Positions 17,523 through 25,818 of a stretch of DNA of 64,000 nucleotides are shown piece after piece. Location: assembly GCF_043197795.1 (NCBI RefSeq), contig NZ_JBICTU010000017.1:124001-188000 (forward strand), written 5' to 3'. The stretch comes from Sphaerisporangium sp040649355 (GTDB taxonomy: Bacteria > Actinomycetota > Actinomycetes > Streptosporangiales > Streptosporangiaceae). The notes under the pieces were generated by a model. The model did not search any database. It had not been told where the DNA came from and saw only the letters and a list, made by a program, of their open reading frames with translations. The number at the start of each line of letters is the position of its first letter. Positions within the stretch are counted from its first letter, which is position 1. The translations under genes were made by a program, and so were the position numbers.

Positions 17523-18962
17523 GTGCGATTCCTCAACGACCAGGCCCCGATCTACGACCTGACCTACAGCGACGTCTTCATGGTCCCGACGCGATCGGCC
17601 GTCGGGTCGCGGCTCACCGTCGACCTGTCGACCGGCGACGGCACGGGCACCACCATCCCCATCGTGGTCGCGAACATGACCGCGGTGGCCGGCCGCCGCA
17701 TGGCCGAGACGATCGCCAGGCGCGGCGGCATCACCGTCATCCCGCAGGACATCCCCTTCGACGTCGTCGCCGAAGTGGTCGACTGGGTCAAGAAGCGCGA
17801 TCTCGTCCACGACACCCCGATCACGCTGACCCCGCACGAGACCGTCGGGGAGGCGCTGAACCTCCTGCCCAAGCGGGCGCACGGGGCGGTCATCGTGGTC
17901 GACTGGGAGAACCGGCCGATCGGCGTCGTCACCGAGGCCGACTGCCACGGGGTCGACATGTTCACCCAGCTCTCCCAGGTGATGTCGGTCTCGCCCATGA
18001 CCATCCCCGCGGGCACCGATCCCCGGGCGGCGTTCGAGATGCTGCACGACGGCCGGCACCGCCTCGCCCCCGTCGTCGACGGCGACGGGCGGCTGGTCGG
18101 GGTCCTCACCCGCACAGGCGCGCTGCGCGCCACGCTGTACGAGCCCGCCCTGGACGCCGGGGGCCGGTTGCGCGTCGCGGCCGCCGTCGGCATCAACGGC
18201 GACGTCGCCGCCAAGGCCAAGGAACTCCTGGACGCGGGGGTCGACTGCCTGGTCGTCGACACCGCGCACGGCCACCAGGAGAAGATGCTCTCCGTGCTGT
18301 CGGCCGTACGGGCGCTCTCGCCGAACGTCCCCGTGGCCGCCGGGAACGTCGTGACCGCGGCCGGGGTCCGCGACCTGGTCGAGGCGGGCGCCGACATCGT
18401 CAAGGTCGGGGTCGGGCCGGGCGCCATGTGCACCACGAGGATGATGACCGGCGTCGGACGGCCGCAGTTCTCCGCCGTCCTCGAATGTGCGGCCGAGGCC
18501 CGGGGTCTCGGCAGGCACGTGTGGGCCGACGGCGGCGTGCGCCACCCGCGCGACGTCGCACTCGCCCTCGCGGCCGGCGCGTCCAACGTGATGATCGGAT
18601 CCTGGTTCGCCGGCACGTACGAGTCGCCCGGCGACGCCCACACCGACGCCAACGGACGCCGGTACAAGGAGAACTTCGGCATGGCCTCCGCGCGTGCCGT
18701 AAGGCTGCGCACCGCCGAGGACACGCCCTTCGACCGCGCCCGGAAGGCGCTGTTCGAGGAGGGCATCTCGACCTCGCGCATGTACCTCGACCCGGTCAGG
18801 CCGAGCGTCGAGGACCAGATCGACGCCATCGTCGCGGGTCTGCGCTCGTCACTCACCTACTCGGGCGCCACCACGCTGGAGGAGTTCCACGAGCGAGCCA
18901 TCGTCGGCATCCAAAGCTCCTCCGGCTACTCGGAAGGCATGCCCCTCCACCAGAGCTGGTGA
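17523..18962 (+). CDS. guaB1: GuaB1-type IMPDH-family protein (probable GMP reductase)
   Basis: A 479-aa TIM-barrel protein with an inserted CBS pair (about residues 95-210). The phosphate-binding loop and catalytic cysteine are in GVGPGAMCTTRMMTGVG, and the substrate-binding DGGVRHPRDVALALAAGASN follows. The N-terminus MRFLNDQAPIYDLTYSDVFM is typical of the actinobacterial GuaB1 group, shown in mycobacteria to act as a CBS-regulated GMP reductase (GMP to IMP) rather than an IMP dehydrogenase. There is no ribosome site before the GTG. TAGGCT lies 8 nt upstream, so the mRNA may be leaderless. The exact activity is taken from characterised homologs. Confidence 0.9.
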   Translation: MRFLNDQAPIYDLTYSDVFMVPTRSAVGSRLTVDLSTGDGTGTTIPIVVANMTAVAGRRMAETIARRGGITVIPQDIPFDVVAEVVDWVKKRDLVHDTPITLTPHETVGEALNLLPKRAHGAVIVVDWENRPIGVVTEADCHGVDMFTQLSQVMSVSPMTIPAGTDPRAAFEMLHDGRHRLAPVVDGDGRLVGVLTRTGALRATLYEPALDAGGRLRVAAAVGINGDVAAKAKELLDAGVDCLVVDTAHGHQEKMLSVLSAVRALSPNVPVAAGNVVTAAGVRDLVEAGADIVKVGVGPGAMCTTRMMTGVGRPQFSAVLECAAEARGLGRHVWADGGVRHPRDVALALAAGASNVMIGSWFAGTYESPGDAHTDANGRRYKENFGMASARAVRLRTAEDTPFDRARKALFEEGISTSRMYLDPVRPSVEDQIDAIVAGLRSSLTYSGATTLEEFHERAIVGIQSSSGYSEGMPLHQSW

Positions 18963-18989
18963 CCCCGCCTCAAGGCCCGCCCTCCGACC

Positions 18990-19082
18990 GGCCCCGACAC
19001 TTGCCACCGGGGCAATCGCCACCGGCCCTGACACCTGCCACCGCCCCCTGACAATTGCCACCGGCCCTGACACCGCCACCGC
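18990..19082. repeat. Four imperfect repeats after guaB1, in a 384-nt gap
   Basis: About four degenerate copies of a 20-22 bp unit, roughly CCCTGACANTTGCCACCG, follow the guaB1 stop. The first contains TTGCC..GGCAA, a possible hairpin. Spacing is irregular and there is no spacer-repeat regularity. The rest of the gap up to 19346 holds no gene or clear signal that I can identify. Confidence 0.6.
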
Positions 19083-19346
19083 AGGACGCCCGCCGTTCCA
19101 CCGAAGCCGGCATCCGCGTTCGCGACAGCCCACCCGAAGACACGACACTGCACCAGGACCATCTCAAGACACACCGCTAACCACAGTTCGCGATAAGTCA
19201 CCTCCTCGGGGGACGCAGCTGCACCAGAATTGGGGCGGCCCGGCTCCTTGAGGCATGTCATCGCTCGGGAGCCGGTGAGAACCCGCCTCCCTCGGGTAGT
19301 GCGGAGCCGCAAATGAACCCTCTGACCGCGAAGGCGGAATCCCCCC

Positions 19347-21011
19347 ATGATCGGTTCGTCACCCGGACTGGCCTCACCTCTCGCCGCTGACAGGCGACTG
19401 CTGGTCAGCTATGACAACTACCCGGCCGCGCAGCGTGCCGTCGACTCGCTCTCGGACTCCGGATATCCGGTCCACAACGTCGCCATCGTCGGAAGCGATC
19501 TGCGCCTTGAGGAGACGGTCACCGGACGGCTGACCAATGCGCGCGCCGCCCTCTCGGGGGCCATCAGCGGCGCGGTCTTCGGGCTCGTCGTCGGCCTGTT
19601 CCTCGGGCTGTTCACCACGACCACGGCCTCGTTCCTCGCGCTCGCCGTCTGGGCGGTGCTGTGGGGCGCCGTGATGGGCGCGGCCTTCGGGTTCGCGAGC
19701 CACGCGTTCAAGGGCGGCACCCGGGACTTCACCTCGCGCAGCGTGATCGTGGCCGGCCGGTACGACGTCCTGGTGCCCTCCGCCGCACTGGAGGAGGCCC
19801 TGGCCGTGCTGGAGGGCGGCACCCGTCCGGCCGACACGGTCGTGGTCGAACGCCCCCGAACCTCCCCCCTCCCCGGCCACGCTTCCCCGGCGACCCCCGG
19901 CCCGGCCCTCCCCGGCCTCGCTTCCCCGGCCGTCCCGGACTCCCCCTCCGGCGACACCCGGCCGACGGACGCCCCCGCCGGGGGCGCCCCGGCGACCGGG
20001 TCCGCGTCCACAAGCTCGACCGGTTCTCCGGAGACCGAGCCCCCTGCCACCGGTTTCCCGGAGACCGGGTCCCCGGCGACCGACCCCTCAGCGGCCGGTT
20101 CCTCGGCGGCGAGCTCGCCGGCGGCCGGCTCCCCGTCCACCGGTGGGACGACTTCGCCGGACGAGCATGTCGCGACCATGCCGTCCCTGGCGGAGGACGC
20201 CGTCAGGACGCCGCCCTCCGCCGAAGAGGCCGTCACCATGCCGGCTTCGGTGAGCGACCACGCCGTCACCATGCCTTCGCCCGCCGGCTCGGCCCGCCCG
20301 GCCGCCACCCGGGCCGAGGCCATGGAGGAGGCCACCATCGCCATCCCGCTGTCGACCGTACGAGCCGCCGCGGCACCCTCCGCACCCGAGCCCCTTGCCC
20401 CCGAGCCCTCCGCGAGCCCCTCGCCTGCCTCGTCCTCGACGACCTCGAAGGACTCCTCCGAACCCTCGCCGTCGGAGCCCTCCGCCTCCGACCCCGTGGT
20501 CACCGGACCCGCCTCCTCCGAAATCGTGAGCCCGGCTGCCGAGGCTGAGCCGGACGCCGCGCCCGATGTCGCGCCGGAGGCCGCCCCGTCGAAGCCGGCC
20601 AGGCGCACCACCGCCGCGCGGACGACGTCGACCGCCACCCGTACGAGCTCCACCACCACGCGCGCAAGCTCCGGCACCGCGCGCACGAGCTCCGGCACCG
20701 CGCGTACGAGCTCGGCCACCACGCGCGCCGGCTCTACGACCCCCCGGAAGACCACCCGTACGGCCAAGCCGAAGGTCGCCCCCTCGGAATCGCCGGAGGG
20801 CGCGCCCTCTGAGGCCCCGCTGACCGAGCCGGCGGCGCCCGGAGCCGAGGCGACTCCAAAGGCCGTCGCCCCGGCCAAGCCCGCCGGGGCGAGGCGCACG
20901 ACGACGACCCGCTCCACCAAGGCCAAGGTCACCGCGCCGGAGCCGTCGACGGTCGAACCCGCCGACCCCACCCCGGCGACCACCAGCGAGGACACGTCCC
21001 CCAAGCCATGA
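19347..21011 (+). CDS. YflT/GSP17M-like stress protein with long low-complexity tail
   Basis: A 554-aa protein. Residues about 15-160 resemble the general stress protein 17M (YflT) domain: RRLLVSYDNYPAAQRAVDSL, VHNVAIVGSDL, then two hydrophobic Gly/Ala-rich helices (about 65-115) and a strand pair ending DVLVPSAALEEALAVLEGG. Residues about 175 onward are Pro/Ser/Thr/Ala-rich and disordered, with acidic stretches and a basic stretch of RTSS/TTRAS repeats around 425-470 recalling histone H1-like tails. The domain is usually found in proteins of 130-200 aa, so the tail is unusual. Likely membrane-associated; the function of the tail is unknown. Confidence 0.75.
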   Translation: MIGSSPGLASPLAADRRLLVSYDNYPAAQRAVDSLSDSGYPVHNVAIVGSDLRLEETVTGRLTNARAALSGAISGAVFGLVVGLFLGLFTTTTASFLALAVWAVLWGAVMGAAFGFASHAFKGGTRDFTSRSVIVAGRYDVLVPSAALEEALAVLEGGTRPADTVVVERPRTSPLPGHASPATPGPALPGLASPAVPDSPSGDTRPTDAPAGGAPATGSASTSSTGSPETEPPATGFPETGSPATDPSAAGSSAASSPAAGSPSTGGTTSPDEHVATMPSLAEDAVRTPPSAEEAVTMPASVSDHAVTMPSPAGSARPAATRAEAMEEATIAIPLSTVRAAAAPSAPEPLAPEPSASPSPASSSTTSKDSSEPSPSEPSASDPVVTGPASSEIVSPAAEAEPDAAPDVAPEAAPSKPARRTTAARTTSTATRTSSTTTRASSGTARTSSGTARTSSATTRAGSTTPRKTTRTAKPKVAPSESPEGAPSEAPLTEPAAPGAEATPKAVAPAKPAGARRTTTTRSTKAKVTAPEPSTVEPADPTPATTSEDTSPKP

Positions 21012-21290
21012 CCCGAGGCGTGCCGCGAGGGCGGTCGTGCCGTCCGGCCTGGAACAATGGGGGTGGCTCATGGGGATGGGACCGCGCGTCCCCCACCAGG
21101 ACGCGGACGGTCTCAGGGGAAGGGCCCTCTCCCGGCACTCGCTTCGTCGAGTGATCGCGGAATGGGCCCTCGCCGCCCGTCCGCGGTCGAGACCCCGTAG
21201 AGTCGTGCGGTCGGCCGGAAGGCGGTCGGCGCCTGGTCCAGGCGCGCTCCATGCCACATCGGGGGCGCGCATTCTAATCAAGGAGAACAC

Positions 21291-21665
21291 GTGGCACTCG
21301 AGAAGCCCGAGATCGACTTTCCGGAGGGCGACGCGCCGGCGGATCTCGAGATCGTTGACATCACCGTGGGAGACGGTGAGGAGGCCAAGGCGGGGCACAT
21401 GGTGAACGTGCACTACGTCGGCGTCGCGTTCTCCACCGGTGAGGAGTTCGACGCGTCCTGGAACCGCGGCGACTCCTTCCAGTTCCCGCTTGGCGCCGGT
21501 CGCGTCATCGCCGGCTGGGACCAGGGTGTCGCGGGGATGCGCGTCGGCGGTCGTCGCCGGCTCACGATCCCGCCCCACCTCGGCTACGGCAACCGCGGGG
21601 CCGGCAACGCGATCAAGCCGGGTGAGACGCTGATCTTCGTGGTCGACCTCCTCGGCGTGAGCTGA
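21291..21665 (+). CDS. FKBP-type peptidyl-prolyl cis-trans isomerase
   Basis: A 124-aa cytoplasmic single-domain FKBP that accelerates proline isomerisation during folding. Family landmarks are VNVHYVGVAFSTGEEFDASW, FQFPLGAGRVIAGWDQGVAG, and RRLTIPPHLGYGNRGAG, followed by LIFVVDLLGV. No signal peptide is present. AAGGAGAA lies 3 nt before the GTG start, a good ribosome site. It stands alone between the stress protein and the DNA ligase. The 279 nt upstream hold a TAGAGT that could be a -10 element but no gene. Confidence 0.95.
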   Translation: MALEKPEIDFPEGDAPADLEIVDITVGDGEEAKAGHMVNVHYVGVAFSTGEEFDASWNRGDSFQFPLGAGRVIAGWDQGVAGMRVGGRRRLTIPPHLGYGNRGAGNAIKPGETLIFVVDLLGVS

Positions 21666-21809
21666 CCGCTCGCCCGTCCACCGGGGCCACCAGCCCTGAC
21701 GCCGTGGAAGCCTCCGGCCCGTCGGCTCGCGCGGCACCGCGAGCTCTTCCGGCCCGGCGGCTCCCACGGCGACCCCCCACCGGCCGTACGACCCCGCCGC
21801 CGGCGCTTC

Positions 21810-21868
21810 GGTACCCCCGCCTCGATACGAGCCCTTTACGGGTACCACCGCCGTGATACGAGCCCTTT
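21810..21868. repeat. Pair of 28-bp direct repeats upstream of ligB
   Basis: GGTACCCCCGCCTCGATACG followed by AGCCCTTT (21810-21837) recurs at 21841-21868 with three mismatches, 31 bp start to start, about three helical turns. The pair lies 82 nt before the DNA ligase start in the 284-nt gap after the FKBP gene. Spacing and position suggest a tandem binding site. Confidence 0.65.
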
Positions 21869-21949
21869 TGTGGGGACATCGGCGAAGTTCAGGGCTCATC
21901 TCGCCTATATCGCCACCTGCGGGAGCGTCCCCTCGGCTGAACTGGCACG

Positions 21950-23488
21950 ATGAGACCTGTGTTGCTCATCGACCTCGCGCGCACCTCGGCTGCCGTCGCG
22001 GCCGACTCTGCCCGGCTCGCCAAGATCCGGCATCTCGCCGAGTTGCTGAGCAGGGTCCAGCCCGAGGAAGCGGAGATCGCCGTCGCGTACCTCTCGGGTG
22101 AGCTTCCCCAGCGGCAGATCGGCGTCGGCTGGCGAGGCCTGCAGGATCTCCCCGAGCCGCGCCAGATCGCCAGCGCCACTCTCAGCGAGGTGGACGATCT
22201 CCTCAGCCGCATAAAGGCCCAGGTGGGGGCGGGTTCCCAGGCTGCCAGGAAGCACCTGGTCGACGAGCTGTTCCGCTCGGCGACCCGCCAGGAGCAGTCC
22301 TTTCTCCTGCGCCTGCTAGGGGGCGAGCTGCGTCAAGGGGCGTTGAACGGGGTCATGATCGAGGCGGTCGCCAAGGCGGCCGGCACTCCCTCCGCGGAGG
22401 TGCGGCGTGCCCTGACCCTGCGCGGCTGGCTTCCCGCGGTGGGCGCCGCGGCGCTCACCGGCGGCGTCGAGGCCCTGCGCTCGTTCCACCTGGAGGTCGG
22501 CCGCCCCGTCTCTCCCATGCTGGCCCAGAGCGCCCCGAACATGACGGCGGCCCTGGCGAAGCTGGGCGGCGGCCCCGCGGCCCTGGAGTGGAAGCTCGAC
22601 GGCGTGCGCGTCCAAACGCACCGCTCGGGTTCCGACGTCAGTGTGTTCACACGGACTCTGGACGACATCACGGCCCAGGTCCCGGAGCTGGTGGAGGCCG
22701 TGCTCGCCCTGCCCGTCGACGACCTGGTGCTCGACGGCGAGGTGATCGCCCTGCGTCCCGACGGCCGTCCCGAGCCCTTCCAGGTGACCGCGAGCCGGGT
22801 GGCCAGCAAGATCGACGTCGTACGGTCGCGCGCGACGACACCGCTGAGCGTGTTCTTCTTCGACGCGCTGCGCGTCGGCGGTACGGACCTGCTCGACCTT
22901 CCCGACAGCGAGCGGCACGCGGCACTGACGCGAGCCGTGCCCGCCGAGCTGCTGGCGCCGCGCCTCGTCACCGCCGACCCCGAGGAGGGCATGTCGTTCT
23001 TCGCCGACGTCCTCCGGCAGGGTCACGAGGGCGTGGTCGTGAAGTCCCCCGCCACGCCGTACGCGGCGGGACGGCGAGGGGCGGGCTGGATCAAGGTGAA
23101 GCCACGTCACACCCTCGACCTCGTCGTGCTGGCCGCCGAATGGGGGCACGGCCGGCGTCAGGGCAAGCTGTCGAACCTGCATCTCGGTGCGAGGGACCCC
23201 GAGTCGGGCGACTTCGTGATGCTGGGCAAGACGTTCAAGGGCCTCACCGACGAGTTGCTGGCCTGGCAGACCGAGCGGTTCCTCGCGCTCGCCGAAGGAC
23301 CGAGCGACGAGTGGGTGGTCACGGTACGGCCGGAGATGGTGGTCGAAGTCGCCTTCGACGGGGTCCAGCGTTCCCCGCGCTACCCGGGCGGCGTGGCATT
23401 GAGGTTCGCCCGCGTCCTGCGCTACCGCCCCGACAAGCGCCCCGAAGAGGCCGACACCGTGCAGTCCGTCCGCGAGCTGCTCTTCTAA
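21950..23488 (+). CDS. ligB: ATP-dependent DNA ligase, LigB type
   Basis: A 512-aa ligase that seals nicks with ATP, distinct from the essential NAD-dependent LigA. The nucleotidyl-transfer motif I lysine is in EWKLDGVRVQTHR (about residue 216), motif III in PLSVFFFDALRV, motif IV in EGVVVKSP and motif V in WIKVKPRHTLDLVVLA. The N-terminal domain (1-190) is the DNA-binding domain, with LSGELPQRQIGVGW as in mycobacterial LigB, and an OB-fold follows. The ATG at 21950 is used; a GTG three codons on is possible. Such ligases are accessory repair enzymes. Tandem 28-bp repeats lie upstream. Confidence 0.95.
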   Translation: MRPVLLIDLARTSAAVAADSARLAKIRHLAELLSRVQPEEAEIAVAYLSGELPQRQIGVGWRGLQDLPEPRQIASATLSEVDDLLSRIKAQVGAGSQAARKHLVDELFRSATRQEQSFLLRLLGGELRQGALNGVMIEAVAKAAGTPSAEVRRALTLRGWLPAVGAAALTGGVEALRSFHLEVGRPVSPMLAQSAPNMTAALAKLGGGPAALEWKLDGVRVQTHRSGSDVSVFTRTLDDITAQVPELVEAVLALPVDDLVLDGEVIALRPDGRPEPFQVTASRVASKIDVVRSRATTPLSVFFFDALRVGGTDLLDLPDSERHAALTRAVPAELLAPRLVTADPEEGMSFFADVLRQGHEGVVVKSPATPYAAGRRGAGWIKVKPRHTLDLVVLAAEWGHGRRQGKLSNLHLGARDPESGDFVMLGKTFKGLTDELLAWQTERFLALAEGPSDEWVVTVRPEMVVEVAFDGVQRSPRYPGGVALRFARVLRYRPDKRPEEADTVQSVRELLF

Positions 23489-23582
23489 CCCCCCGTCGAC
23501 CACCCCGCCATTCCCACCCCGCCGCCCGGCCACCGAACACGACCAGGCGTTCCGCGGATCTCTGGCAGGAATCTGATCATCC

Positions 23583-23604
23583 GCGATGTGACTTACGTCA
23601 CTTT
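23583..23604. promoter_or_regulatory. GTGACTTACGTCAC palindrome in an AT-richer intergenic patch
   Basis: GTGAC and GTCAC flank TTAC, making a 14-bp inverted repeat (23588-23601). It contains ACTTACGTCA, the same 10-mer found upstream of both P450 genes at 6.6 and 7.9 kb. About 60 nt of T-rich sequence follow, ending in the leader of the RlpA-like gene. No promoter assignment is secure. Confidence 0.4.
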
Positions 23605-23777
23605 GCGTGCCCTTTTACTGCCTTTACTTCCTGTTTGTCCGTTATGGTGCCTGGCATTACGTGATAGGTGATTTGCACCTTGATACGTAGTTGGGACGGC
23701 TGACAGGACCGGCTCGGTGGCTTCCCCCACGCTCGTCCGCACCCGCCGTCCCGCGTCCTTGCCCCCTATCTAGGACC

Positions 23778-24560
23778 GTGGTTCCCTTGGGCCTTCACGC
23801 CTCCTCCTCCCGCTGGTACGAGAAGACGGTTCCCCCGCTGAGGGCCGGTGCCCGGCGGCACCTGCGTTCCGCCCTCGCCGTCACCGCCGTGGTCGCCGCG
23901 GTGTCGGCGAGCGCCTGGATCGTCGTGGAGAGCGGCGACGACGCACCGGTCACCGCCGCGGCCGGTATCGGGACGGCCCGTCGTACGACCACCGCCACGG
24001 CCGCGGCGCATACGGCGAGCGGCACGGTCACCCCCTGGAACCCCCTCGCCTCGGCCGGCCCCTCGGCTTCCGGTTCCGCCACGGCCACGACCTCCGGAGC
24101 CGGGCCCCACGCCGCCGCCACTCAGAAACAGGCCGTCGGCCCCCCGGAAGTCGCGGAGCCCACCAAGGCGGCCGAGCCCGCGAGAACCGCCGAGCCCGCG
24201 AGAACCGCCGAGCCCACGAAGGCGGCCAAGCCGGTGAAGGCGGCGAAGAAGGCCACCGCCAAGAGCAGGGTGATCTCGTCGGGCACCTGCGGAGCGTCGT
24301 ACTACGACGAGGGCCAGATGACGGCCAGCGGTGAGCGCTTCGACCCGGGCGCGATGACGGCGGCCCACAAGACCCTCCCCATGGGGAGCAAGGTGCGGGT
24401 GACCAACCCGCGAAACGGCAGGACCGTGACCGTCCGCATCAACGACCGCGGGCCGTTCGTGAGCGGCCGTTGCCTTGACCTGTCACGAGCCGCCTTCGAC
24501 GCCATCGGCAGCCTCTCCACCGGTGCCATGACCGTGAAGTACGACGTGCTCGCCCGCTAG
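23778..24560 (+). CDS. RlpA-like double-psi beta-barrel secreted protein
   Basis: About 260 aa. A single hydrophobic helix at about 30-52 (ALAVTAVVAAVSASAWIVV) is a signal anchor or uncleaved signal. An Ala/Thr/Pro-rich linker with repeated AEPARTAEPTKAA-type units follows. The C-terminal 95 residues are the RlpA-like barrel: SGTCGASYYDEGQMTASGE, then AAHKTLPMGSKVRVTNPRNG and VRINDRGPFVSGRCLDLS, which keeps the conserved aspartate. Such domains act on or bind peptidoglycan. The start is uncertain: GTG 23778 and TTG 23787 are both plausible, and the frame is open to 23691. The gene stands alone. Confidence 0.8.
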   Translation: MVPLGLHASSSRWYEKTVPPLRAGARRHLRSALAVTAVVAAVSASAWIVVESGDDAPVTAAAGIGTARRTTTATAAAHTASGTVTPWNPLASAGPSASGSATATTSGAGPHAAATQKQAVGPPEVAEPTKAAEPARTAEPARTAEPTKAAKPVKAAKKATAKSRVISSGTCGASYYDEGQMTASGERFDPGAMTAAHKTLPMGSKVRVTNPRNGRTVTVRINDRGPFVSGRCLDLSRAAFDAIGSLSTGAMTVKYDVLAR

Positions 24561-24650
24561 GAGCCGGTCCATGGGCGCACCAGGCAGAACGGGCCGCACC
24601 GAAACAACCCGGCAGGCCGTTCACTCAGCCGAGCGGCTGCGAGCGCCGGG

Positions 24651-25259
24651 TTACTTGACCGGGCGGAGGGTGAGCGGGTAGCGGAAGTGGGTGTCGCCGA
24701 TCGCGGACACCGCGCCGATGATGCCGAGCACGAACGCGGCGATCCAGATGAACGGGATGAGGACGACCCCGATGACGGTGAAGGGCAACGCTAGCGTGGC
24801 GCCCATCATGGTCAGGTGGAAGTTGAGCGACTCCACCGCGTGCTGACGGATGTACGGCGAGGTCCTCCCCCCGGTCAGCAGCATGATCAGCGGCCCGACG
24901 AACGACAGCCCGCAGATCGGGAGCAGGTGCGCGGCGGCGGCGCCGAGCCGATCGCCGCCCGTCAGCGGCGCCGTGTGGTGCGGCCCCATCTGCGGGAGCG
25001 GTCGCGGCGCGTGGGGCAGGGGCCGCACGGGATACAGGTCGTGCATGATCGGCGCGAGATCGGCGTGGGTGCGTGCCGTCATCGCGAGGTGAATCCGCTC
25101 GTCGAACTCGTCCTTGTCGAGGCGGCCTTCGGTGTAGGCGACGGTGACGTGCTCGACCACCTGATCGCGATCCTGGTTGGTCACCCGAAGCTGAGGGTGA
25201 GGCGCCGGCCCCCACCCTCCGGTGGACGGTGTCGCCGGAGGTCTCGCTACCCCTGCCAT
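24651..25259 (-). CDS. DUF1707 and DUF4870 domain membrane protein
   Basis: A 202-aa protein. Residues about 25-80 form a DUF1707 (SHOCT-like) domain: VTVAYTEGRLDKDEFDERIH, AMTARTHADLAPIMHDL. The C-terminal 100 residues are a DUF4870 (Tic20-like) unit with about three transmembrane helices and the conserved IRQHAVESLNFHLTMM. The ATG at 25259 has GAAAGG upstream; a GTG four codons earlier overlaps that site. Both domains are common in actinobacterial membrane proteins of unknown function. It is divergent from the next gene. Confidence 0.85.
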   Translation of the reverse strand: MAGVARPPATPSTGGWGPAPHPQLRVTNQDRDQVVEHVTVAYTEGRLDKDEFDERIHLAMTARTHADLAPIMHDLYPVRPLPHAPRPLPQMGPHHTAPLTGGDRLGAAAAHLLPICGLSFVGPLIMLLTGGRTSPYIRQHAVESLNFHLTMMGATLALPFTVIGVVLIPFIWIAAFVLGIIGAVSAIGDTHFRYPLTLRPVK

Positions 25260-25402
25260 CAGTGGCCGCACCTTTCGTCGTAATCGGTCGTCCTCCCATT
25301 CTCGAAGTTACGGCGAGTCTGGTCTATCCGGAACAACCCCGACCCGACCCGGATCTCGCCCGGAGGCGCCCAATTGTCGGTCGGCCCAGGTATACAAGGG
25401 AT

Positions 25403-25747
25403 ATGGGATGGCGGGATCGCTATGGAATTCGCCGGCTACGTGGCCGGAACATCGTCAGGTTCGACCGTGAGGCCAACGACGGCGACATCGAGGCGCTGAT
25501 CGCCTTCGCGAAGTCCCGCCGGGGAGTCGAGTTCTACGTCGAGCCGGAGACCTTCGCCACCGACACGACCGCGGTCGCCGTCGCCCATGACGGCGAATGG
25601 ACCCGCCGGAGGGTCGGCTCCCCCGCCGTCATCATCAAGGTCGCGAGGAACCTCGCCCTCCCTGTCTACGACGTCCAGCTCACCGGCTACCCGGGCAGGA
25701 TGCGCGCCTACAACGAGCGCCGCAGGAACAGCCCGGCGCAAGATTGA
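25403..25747 (+). CDS. Conserved actinobacterial hypothetical protein (114 aa)
   Basis: A 114-aa basic protein found across actinomycetes and sometimes labelled oxidoreductase without evidence. The recognisable core is DIEALIAFAKSRRGVEFYVE, VAVAHDGEWTRRRVGSP, and YDVQLTGYPGRMRAYNERRR. No catalytic motif is apparent. The ATG at 25403 is preceded by AAGGG; the frame is open upstream to 25229 across the promoter region of the divergent gene. The C-terminal tail NSPAQD and stop codon fall at the edge of an IS200/IS605-like repeat, which may have altered the original end. Confidence 0.75.
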   Translation: MGWRDRYGIRRLRGRNIVRFDREANDGDIEALIAFAKSRRGVEFYVEPETFATDTTAVAVAHDGEWTRRRVGSPAVIIKVARNLALPVYDVQLTGYPGRMRAYNERRRNSPAQD

Positions 25748-25773
25748 CATCCTCCCCGGCGTGAACGCCGGGG
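25744..25773. mobile_element. Solitary IS200/IS605-like terminal hairpin
   Basis: The sequence TTGACATCCTCCCCGGCGTG continues as AACGCCGGGG, with CCCCGGC and GCCGGGG pairing. TTGACATCCTCCCCG..CGGGG is the kind of conserved end that borders IS200/IS605 (TnpA/TnpB) elements in many bacteria. No transposase lies near, so this would be a solo end or remnant. It overlaps the preceding stop codon and may now serve as a terminator hairpin. Recognition is from memory of such ends. Confidence 0.45.
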
Positions 25774-25818
25774 CCATCCCACCTCGTCGCGGGAGTGCTC
25801 ACCGCTCTCCGCTCTCCG

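Noticed and set aside
18990..19082. CRISPR-like array
   Set aside because: Copies are degenerate, irregularly spaced and lack unique spacers; no cas gene is present.
23604..23777. ydaO-type (c-di-AMP) riboswitch ahead of the RlpA-like gene
   Set aside because: Such riboswitches often precede wall-hydrolase genes in actinobacteria, but the conserved core segments are not present in this leader.
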